From: Bondarzewia mesenterica
Taxonomy: Eukaryota > Basidiomycota > Agaricomycetes > Russulales > Bondarzewiaceae
Length of the DNA: 39,061 bases
Direction of reading: 5' to 3'
NCBI GenBank assembly: GCA_004802705.1
Contig: SGPL01000245.1
Span: forward strand, 7,907-46,967
The translations under genes were made by a program, and so were the position numbers. Below, piece after piece: positions 31,692 to 39,061 of the stretch. The first letter of the stretch is position 1, and each line of letters opens with the position of its first letter. The notes under the pieces were generated by a model. That model made no database searches. It saw only the letters and a list, made by a program, of their open reading frames with translations, and was not told the origin of the DNA.

Positions 31692-34575
31692 ATGGTATTC
31701 TCATCTTCAAAGCTTGCTAGATCACGTTCTTCTCATGCACGGGCTATCTTGGGTCCAGCTTTGCATGACCGCCTGCCGGATATCAAGGTCCTGCTTGTTG
31801 GAGCAGGGGGCATTGGCTGCGAGCTATGTAAGTGTTTGTCATTGAGATAGTTTATTGCACTCCTTTAAGGTGTATAATTTTGACGCGTCGCTGACAAGGA
31901 ATAAATTTAGTGAAGAACATTGTGCTGGCTGGCTTCGGGCACATTGCGTTGCTAGATCTGGACACCATTGACCTCTCCAATTTGAATCGACAATTTCTGT
32001 TCAGAAAAAAAAGATGTGAAGCAGAGCAAGGCCGTAGTACGTGCTACTCTTTACTGGAGTTTATTGTGTGCCTAATGCCTTTTCTTTCCTGTCAATTATC
32101 GCCATGCATATCTACCATATTCCTTGAAAGGTTGCTGCACGCACGGCCTCAGAATTCAACCCCAATGTTCACATCGACCCCATTCATGGCAACATTAAGG
32201 ACCCGCAATTTGATTTGCATTGGTTCAAGCAATTTGACATTGTTCTCAATGCATTAGACAACCTAGGTAATGACTAACTAATTTCTGCGACAACAACATC
32301 TTATTCTTGTATTAGATGCACGCAGGCACGTCAACAAAATGTGCATGGCTGGCGGAATTCCTCTTGTGGAGTCTGGCACCGCTGGATATCTCGGACAAGT
32401 TCAACCTTTGCTGAAGGTACGTTGAGTCTGTGTTAAAGAGGATAATATAATTCAACACAAGTTCATCACGAATTGCTCGTTTTTCACTGTCATACATGCT
32501 TTTCTGAATCTGCTTGAAATATAGGATCGTACCGAGTGTTTCGATTGTATACCAAAGCCGACACCAAAAACGTTTCCGGTTTGCACTATCCGGTCAACTC
32601 CTTCACAACCGATACATTGTATCGTCTGGGCAAAAAGCTATCTCATGGGGTCAGTGATCCTCCCCCTCCTTTCTTGATCTTACCCCACCCCCTTCCCTAG
32701 ACGGACCAACCGTAACCCATTTTCCGTCACTGCCATGAGTCTGCATGCTGATACTGAATTTCAGCCAATTGTTTGGCGAAGATGAAGACGCCACGGGTGA
32801 GTTAGACGACGCTGAAAAAAATGGCGAAAATGGTGAGTTTATCTTTTTTTCCTTTTTGCCGCATGGCCAAGGAGTAGATAGATATGTAGATACCTGGTAG
32901 ATAGCTTGGTCAGTCGCGGTGTTTAAATTTTTCTTCTTCGCTGACTAGGTCTGTACCGGGGAATCAGCTCAGGAAATTGCGGCTCTTCGCAAAGAGGCAC
33001 GAGCTTTCAAAGCCGTCCGTGCGGCATTGCGAACGCCTAGCGGAGGGCAGGATGCCGCAAAACAGGCCTTCCAGAAGGTATGTTTGCAACTTCTATTCCT
33101 TTACTTGTTGATAGGTATTGAGATGGTTTCTCTTCATCATTTTGCAGGTCTTCTACTCAGACATCCTGAACCTTTTGTCAATGGAGGACATGTGGCGCTA
33201 CCGTGATAAACCTGTGCCTCTTGACTTTGATGCGATTAAAGAGGACAAGTTTGTTCTGCGCGGGCAGGTGGCCAGCGCTGCGAAGTTGCTTGCGAATGCC
33301 GATACATCCGTGCAGGAATCGACTGTGAACGGGAATGGCTCGGCCAGCCCCTTGAACGGCAATGCTAAGATGCATGATGTCGGCATGACATCTGGCGCGA
33401 AAGGCCTAAAAGATCAGCGCTTTTTGTCGTTGCGGGATAATTGGGAATTATTTGTCACAAGGTCAGCTTACCCTTCGGACAGGAGAAACAATTTTGATGC
33501 TGATGCTGTCGCTCGTAGTACCGAACGTCTCGCTGCGCGTTTGAGAGCAGGCGAAGAGACTATCTCCTTTGATAAAGATGACAATGAGACGCTCGACTTT
33601 GTCACCGCGGCTGCAAACTTGCGCTCTGCGGCATATGGCATTGGAGGGAAAAGCAGGTGGGAGGTAAAAGGTGCAGTCTTGCCCGATGCAATAAATAATC
33701 TTCTCGCTTCTACTAATCGTCTCTCATGTTTCGTAGAGATGGCAGGTAACATCATCCCCGCAATTGCAACGACAAACGCCATCATTTCTGGGCTTATTGT
33801 TCTACAAGCCATGCACCTCCTGCGGAAGACGTACGGCGCGCTGCGCAACGTCCATATTCAGTTCAAACCAGCCGTTCCCTTGAGTACGATCACACTTTCG
33901 CCACCAAACCCATTTTGTGGTATTTGCAGAGATACCTACACGGAGGTCTTGTGTGATCCATCAAGTGTTACGCTTGGAGAGATCGTGAACGGGATACTCG
34001 GGAAAGGTACTTTGGATGAGGACGATGCTGCTGAAGAGCAAGAGGTGAGCACGTATGAGGACAAGAGGTTGCTCAGCGATCCAGATTTCGAGGAGAATTT
34101 GGGGAAGACGCTGGGGAGTTTAAGCGTGACGAGAGGCAAATTCTTGACTGTGGTAATCGAAGAGGCAGATTCTGAAAAAACGATTACGATCGCTATTGGT
34201 GTCTTGCCGTGAGTGACTACGTTTTACGTTGTTGTCGATGCCCTAACGTGCGGGTCTAGACCAAATCATCCCGCTGATGGTCCCCGCCTCATTCTTCCTT
34301 CTCCGCTGCCCGAACCCGTGAAGAAGGCTAAGCCACCCATGCCATCAACTCCACCTCCAGCATCGCTCAAGCGCGCCGCACCCGAGGATGACGACGGAAT
34401 CTCACAGCAGCCAGCAGCGAAGCGCGCGAAGATGTCTAATGCGATTTCAAATGGGGTGCCAGAAGACAAACTCTATTCACCGAGCAAAAAGAGGATGTTG
34501 GAAGACGAGGGGTTGGTACTCTTGGAGAAAGAGGATGAGCGGATGGAGGATGATGTTATTGAGGTTGATGAGTGA
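31692..34575 (+). CDS. UBA2: SUMO-activating enzyme E1 catalytic subunit Uba2, with one homopolymer frame break
   Basis: Uba2 with Aos1 adenylates SUMO and carries it as a thioester to Ubc9. Exons are 31692-31827, 31911-32036, 32131-32266, 32316-32416, 32525-32649, 32765-32832, 32968-33077, 33148-34208 and 34260-34575, about 725 residues. The nucleotide site [10 protein letters not shown] and the [20 protein letters not shown] block open the protein. Zinc-binding CFDC and, later, CGIC are present. The catalytic cysteine is in [21 protein letters not shown], read as two adjoining stretches across the motif. The C-terminal tail has a basic AAKRAK nuclear signal and ends in an acidic SIM-like DVIEVDE. 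One extra A in the A-run 32005-32012 breaks the frame at RKKD; without it all phases agree. The start codon is the first in-frame ATG. RAD17 follows 216 bp downstream on the same strand. Confidence 0.95.
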
Positions 34576-34790
34576 TGACACTGACGAGAGATAGATGGTA
34601 ATGGGTGCTAGGATTTGATGTTGATTTCTTGCTGCTTTGCTATCATACTTTCCGTCTAATGTCAATTCTTTCTGTTGGGGTTTGGCGATTGTCTGGCGAA
34701 GGGATCTACTGGCAATTGATCACGTGCCTGAACGCGTTATATTGCCGGCAGTGGGACTGTGGCCTAAGTTGTTCCTTTCGCGTTTGGCCA

Positions 34791-37649
34791 ATGCCTCCTC
34801 AAACCGCTCGTTCTCGCCAGAACAAACTCAAGTTAGACGCACCTCCACCATTGAAGAAATTTAAAGCCCTCCATTCTGTCCGTTGATTTCATCATTTAGC
34901 GCGCCGCGATTCCATTAACAAGGAGCGTGCAAAGTTCGCGAGTCCGCCTAGATTTGATCTCGGTCATGATCGACCAACCGCTTCGCCTCTGTATTCGGGG
35001 AGATCGTTGATATCATCTGGAAAGCTAGAGAGAGCGGGAAAAGGTACGGCGAAGGTGAAAGATGATGGTTCAGACCGCGGCAGGTCGCAAGGTGCGTGAT
35101 GAGTCGTCTAACCGGTGTAACATACGGACGGATTCATTCAGCAGACGATAGACTGTGGGTAGATCAGTTTGAACCTCGCAATGCGGTAAGTTTTTCTATT
35201 TGGTTCTAATCTCGGAGGCTCAAAAGGCTGCTGAGCCAACTAGGGTGACCTCGCAGTGCACAAGCGTAAAGTCGAGGATGTGAGAAGGTGGCTAGTTGAA
35301 TCAGTTGGGAGTGGAAAGCTCGAGAAGTACCGCGTACGTTGCTATTGCTAGTTGGAATGGCAATGCCGATCACTCACTGTGCCGGCGTAGAGACTGCTAG
35401 TTCTCACAGGCCCTGCTGGGTCCGCCAAAACTGCGACCATACGCGTACTAGCTCGGGAGCTGGGAATTGAAATTCTTGAATGGCGAAACTCGCCGAATGT
35501 TCCGTCCAGTTCAGAATTCCCTGGTGGAGGGGATGACGCATATAGTCAGCTTGTTATTTCTCTTGTCATTGACCACATCCTGATACAACGACGGCTCAGG
35601 CGACTATGACTATGAAAGCGCGATGGATAAATTCGAGGCATTTCTTGCGCGTGCGGGGTCGTACCGTTCCCTTTTTGCCCCTGTGGCGAATCCAATTCCA
35701 TCACAGTCGTTGCCATCGGCTTCCCAAAGCGCCACGACAGCGACTGGTAATCACCAGCTCATTCTACTAGAAGACCTGCCCAATGTTCTTCATCCCGCCA
35801 TTCGGGAGCGGTTTCACGGTGCGCTGCGCGTGCACATCGAGAGCGTGCAAGAGGGTGTCGCGCCTGTTGTGGTAGTGCTCAGCGATGCGGGTCTGAGAGG
35901 AGAGAATGGGGAAGAGAGGTGGGTTGGGAGTAGTGTCGGGAGGAGTGAAGGCGGTGGGAAAGGTAAGGGCAGGGCAGAAGTTGTTGATTTCAGAACGGTC
36001 ATACCACCAGGGTTGGGTGCCGCTTGGATCACACAGATTGAGTGAGTTGTCATTATTTTCCTGCTTATTGCTCATTGCCTGGTTGTTGTTCGGTTTTGAT
36101 TTCTAACTCTGACTTTGGCCAATTTCCGCCGCTCACTGTTGTTACAGGTTCAATCCAGTGGCCCAAACCTTCCTGACAGCAGCATTGAAAGTCCTGCTGG
36201 CAAGGGCAAACGTGAACGTGTCTTCAAAGTTGTTGGAGGCAGTCGTGAGCGGGGCGAACGGGGATATCCGAAGTGCAATCATGGGACTCGAATTTGCTTG
36301 TGCTAGGAATGGGACGGGAACCAAGAGGAAGAGGGGAGCGAACGGGCAAGCTTCCCTTCTCGTTCTCTAATTTTCACCATTATGCTTACTGTGTGAGTGA
36401 CGTGCAGGATGGCGCTAGAAGCGGTGACGAGACGAGAGAGCGCTCTGGCTCTATTTCATCTCGTGGGCAAAGTGCTGTACAATAAGCGTCAGTCACATCT
36501 TGTCTTCCCATCATCATGCAGATTTTCATGCCCAGGTTCGGTCATGTACAGGCAAGGGCGATCCTCCGTCGACTTCTGCTTCCGCAAAAGATAAGGCAGC
36601 CGAGCGAGATATGGATGCAACTCTCAAAGACCCGAAGCCACTGCCAGTCTGGCTGAAAGATGAGGAAAGAAGGGCGAGTAGGGTCGATGTCGATGTAAGT
36701 TCTCCTATAAAGGTCTTGCTTTCTGTCGTCTCTTTCACTTGAAGATCTATATTATGGAGGATTTCGTGATGCCCGACTTGCGAAAGGGGTGATTAAATCT
36801 CGACTAATAAATTCGATAGATGTTATATGCAGATACGCCGATCGATGCATCGCTGTTTGGTCTGTACATTCACCAAAATTACACCCAATTTTGCGATGAG
36901 GTCGAGCAGTGCGATGGGGTCGTGGACGGTTTGAGCTGGTTGGATGCCAACGGCGGCGAAAGTGTACGTCTGCTTCTCTCTCACCTGCTCACCCACCGTG
37001 CCGAACTATCGGGATTTCTACAGTGGTACCAAACAAATCCATATTCGTTTCACATGCAGACGCTCTCTACCCTCCACGCGCTCCCGAGCCCGGTGCCACG
37101 ACGGAAGCAAAAGTTCTGGAAGCCGGAGTTTTTTGAAAGTCTGAAAAAGGAGAATGAGGCGGGAGAGGCCGTTGAGAGGGTGAGAGTATGGCTGAATGAG
37201 GTGCGTAGTCTTGTGCGGGTCTAGTTCTGCATTTCTTCCATCACAGTTTTCGGATTCGAGAGAGAGAGGCTCTAGCGAGTCTCCGCCGACAGCGTGGACT
37301 GATCGATTGTTAATGGTATGCACAGGACAGTCACACGAGTCTGGGCGATCGATGGTCCCGCATTTCAATAGCCACTGAACTGGGCGCCGTCCTCAAGGCG
37401 CTGGACTGCGCTACTCTGTCCAGCCCACAATTGCCCACTTTTTCTGTGCGTCCACCGAGAGAGCACACGTTGTTCTCGGAGATGGTGTTCACGAAGGGTG
37501 CTGTCGTGACATTGGCAGAAGAGGGAGAGCAGGACGATCTCTCGTTGGTTGCGGATGGTATAGTGGGGAGGGGCGTCGGTGAGGCGGTGGACGAGCGTGT
37601 GCACGCAGGAGGTGGAGAGCTGGACGAGGACGGGATCGAGGACTGGTAG
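34791..37649 (+). CDS. RAD17: Checkpoint clamp loader Rad17 (Rad24 family)
   Basis: Rad17 replaces RFC1 in the complex that loads the 9-1-1 clamp at DNA damage. Twelve exons are in phase: 34791-34877, 34923-35091, 35145-35185, 35244-35333, 35391-35544, 35600-36041, 36148-36345, 36408-36487, 36552-36694, 36820-36963, 37024-37200 and 37326-37649. They give 682 residues, close to other Rad17 proteins. Motifs are DRLWVDQFEPRNAGDLAVHK, Walker A LTGPAGSAKTATIR, Walker B-like LILLEDLPNVLH, GDIRSAIMGLEF, then the family C-terminal blocks LFGLYIHQNY and IATELGAVLKALD, and the acidic end DEDGIEDW. The intron after 36345 begins GCAAGC (GC-AG). The first intron (34878-34922, 45 nt) is inferred because the continuous frame has a TGA at 34884. 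Confidence 0.93.
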
Positions 37650-38366
37650 TGCACCCGCTCTCTGGAAAGCCATGCATTTTTCGATGTTCCAGGCTGCGTT
37701 GCTGGAGTGGGCCTTTGATGAGGGAGTTATGATCGTACTTGAGCTTGACCTCAAGTTCTTGACGCCTCGACGACGCCGATGTCGATTTTTTGAGATTGCG
37801 ACATTTGTCGTCCGTTTCTTTGTCGATTCAAGTTTTCAGCAAACAGCAAGGTGGAACGAGACTCGAAGGGCCCGTCTTGACTCCCTCGCATATTTAATTT
37901 TTAAATAATAGCCCAATATCGATTTCGGGGGAGGACGCGCAGAATCGCGGCATACAAAAAGCAGGATCGCGAGCGCGATGGATCGTCATGATATTGAGTA
38001 CGTGCGACACCGGGCCAGACTCGATTCGAAAGGCGAGGTCAAGGTAACATCGCTCGCGCTCCCGGCGACGCCGTTCACGGTTTGGGTGACACCGCACCAT
38101 CGACGGCCCCGGTGACGCCCTCGAGGCTCCCAGGACCCAGATAATGCACCTGCGATGTCGGTGACACCACCCAGCGCCGCGGTGACGCCACTATTGAATG
38201 AGCCCGCCGAGGCCGACAAGGTCGAGACCATCGCGTCTGTTCACGACGACGACGTCGCGAGCCCTGTCGGTGTGCGCAGCTGCGAGCGCAGAGAAGCAGA
38301 GTCGGCGCTCCGAGGCTGTCGATAAGGAGGGGGGTACACGCAACACACCAGGTGACGGTGATCTCA

Positions 38367-38386
38367 GGAGGGGCGGGGGCGGGGGC
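38367..38386 (+). repeat. G-rich tract with G-quadruplex potential
   Basis: Three runs of 4-5 G separated by single C follow a GGA, the layout of a compact quadruplex-forming tract. It lies outside any confident gene. Confidence 0.6.
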
Positions 38387-38943
38387 GCCGGCGACGGTCT
38401 ACCTTGAAGGTGTTATAGACCTGGCGCTGCGTACGCCAGGATTGAATTTGAAGCTTGAAGGAAGACACGGGCCGCGGCTCACTCACAATCTGAACGTTGA
38501 ACGTTGAACGTTTGAACGCCCGCTCGGATCCCAAGGTGCCTTCGGATCCAAGACACCTACTGATACTCAAGACTCAAGAGGACCCTTCGACCCCGTCCGG
38601 GTGCGCACAGACCCTCCATGCCATGCAGCTCTCATTAGATTAGAAACCGAGGGAGGACCGTTTGAAGAAGAGGGCAGGAAGAGGGCCCGTCGTCCACGGA
38701 TCGGCGACCGCCCCAAAAGAAACAAAAAAAAAACGTGCATTCCCGCTCCGTCTTTACAAGCGTTCATATATTCATATTCAACGTTTCAACTGGCGGAGCC
38801 CACACCCATACTCGACCGACCGCACATGCGCGCATGCCAGCGTACATATCCATCCCCACCCGATGACATACATATACCGCACACCCCCCCAATCGTAATT
38901 CGTACACCGCGCACCGATCCTCCTCCTCCTCCATTCATATTCA

Positions 38944-38971
38944 TTTCCAGCAATTCCAGCAATTCCAGCCA
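38944..38971 (+). repeat. Short tandem TTCCAGCAA-like repeat
   Basis: Three near-identical 9-bp units (two TTCCAGCAA, one TTCCAGCCA) lie in a pyrimidine-rich stretch after a CTC-type triplet run at about 38,921-38,932. Confidence 0.7.
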
Positions 38972-39009
38972 TTCCCACCTTTACCCTTTTCCCGAGCGCG
39001 TCCGACAGG

Positions 39010-39061
39010 CTACTTGGCGTCCGCGACGGCTCCGCACGCGGCACACCGCCGGAGCGCCGCG
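39010..39061 (-). CDS. Possible C-terminal end of a minus-strand protein (edge fragment)
   Basis: From the right edge the minus strand reads an open stretch ending RRCAACGAVADAK before a TAG at 39,012-39,010. The CxxC could belong to a zinc-binding motif. With only 16 codons visible, this may be chance; the region left of it would then be its 3' UTR. Confidence 0.2.
   Translation of the reverse strand, partial: AALRRCAACGAVADAK

Larger units (their letters stand above)
37650..39009. other. Right-hand region with weak coding fragments and simple repeats
   Basis: No complete gene is recognised. From 37,978 a short plus-strand frame reads MDRHDIEYVRHRARL then LALPATPFTVWVTP. Related frames follow with APVTPSRLPGP and, at 38,157, MSVTPPSAAVTPLLNEP. 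The recurrent VTP units suggest a broken or multi-exon protein. Beyond 38,340 the sequence is GC-rich with short repeats (G-rich run at 38,367-38,386, TGAACGT units at about 38,491-38,517, TTCCAGCAA units at about 38,945-38,970). These look like promoter or leader sequence. Confidence 0.4.

Noticed and set aside
33178..33848. Minus-strand open frames opposite the large UBA2 exon
   Set aside because: They are shadows of the long coding exon and have no conserved features.
37201..37325. Extra RAD17 exon (FSDSRERGSSESPPTAW) after an acceptor near 37,246
   Set aside because: Including it leaves no usable donor into the conserved SLGDRWSRISIATELG exon. One phase-0 intron 37201-37325 explains the join.
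1..39061. Search for tRNA, rRNA, CRISPR arrays, intact transposons or a biosynthetic/defence cluster
   Set aside because: No tRNA-like cloverleaf boxes, rRNA segments, regularly spaced repeats, transposase or reverse transcriptase motifs were seen by eye. The genes present are ordinary housekeeping genes.

Overview
The window is nuclear DNA from a filamentous basidiomycete, most likely an Agaricomycete. The evidence is dense protein-coding genes on both strands cut by many short introns (about 45-120 nt) with GT..AG borders, and compact intergenic spaces of 200-700 bp. The recognisable gene set is universal and eukaryotic, with protein versions typical of mushroom-forming and polypore fungi. 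It is draft quality: ambiguous bases are scattered over about 1-2,100, 15,630-16,000 and 18,764-20,640, and an N gap lies at about 18,358-18,763. Several conserved genes carry single-base frame breaks, three of them in homopolymer runs, which look like sequencing errors. No tRNA, rRNA, CRISPR array or intact transposon was recognised.

Layout, left to right. 1-851 (-): 5' part of the autophagy lipase ATG15. 1587-2620 (+): SAR1, the COPII GTPase. 2961-4728 (+): PIG-M/GPI14, the first GPI mannosyltransferase. 4971-5607 (-): glia maturation factor. 5834-8608 (+): a major facilitator transporter. 9044-10582 (-): an inositol polyphosphate 5-phosphatase with a hydrophobic tail. 10896-13813 (+): glycerol-3-phosphate acyltransferase. 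14029-14629 (-): an unrecognised small gene. 15058-17014 (-): methionine aminopeptidase 1. 17617-about 18,360 (-): UBC13, with its 5' end lost in the gap. 18845-about 19,600 (+): elongin C. 19953-about 21,110 (+): a damaged F-box gene. About 21,200-24,100 is gene-poor. 24121-25935 (-): a VHS-GAT adaptor. 26812-27805 or later (+): a three-finger C2H2 protein. 28771-31020 (-): a 2-oxoglutarate/Fe(II) oxygenase. 31692-34575 (+): UBA2, the SUMO E1 catalytic subunit. 34791-37649 (+): the checkpoint clamp loader RAD17. 37650-39061 holds only weak fragments and simple repeats.

The genes form no operon or biosynthetic cluster. They are housekeeping genes, often in divergent pairs sharing short promoters (ATG15/SAR1, GMF/MFS, 5-phosphatase/GPAT, 2OG oxygenase/UBA2) or convergent pairs sharing short 3' spaces. 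Two themes recur and are probably coincidental. One is the endomembrane system (ATG15, SAR1, PIG-M, 5-phosphatase, GPAT, VHS-GAT). The other is ubiquitin/SUMO and DNA damage (UBC13, elongin C, F-box, UBA2, RAD17).

I found no convincing undescribed system. The most interesting observations concern gene architecture. They are a predicted 2-nt internal exon in MAP1, a 6-nt last exon and a GC-AG intron in SAR1, an ATG-only first exon in the GMF gene, 12- and 14-nt exons in the oxygenase, a second GC-AG intron in RAD17, and a zinc-finger protein with a five-fold acidic octapeptide repeat.
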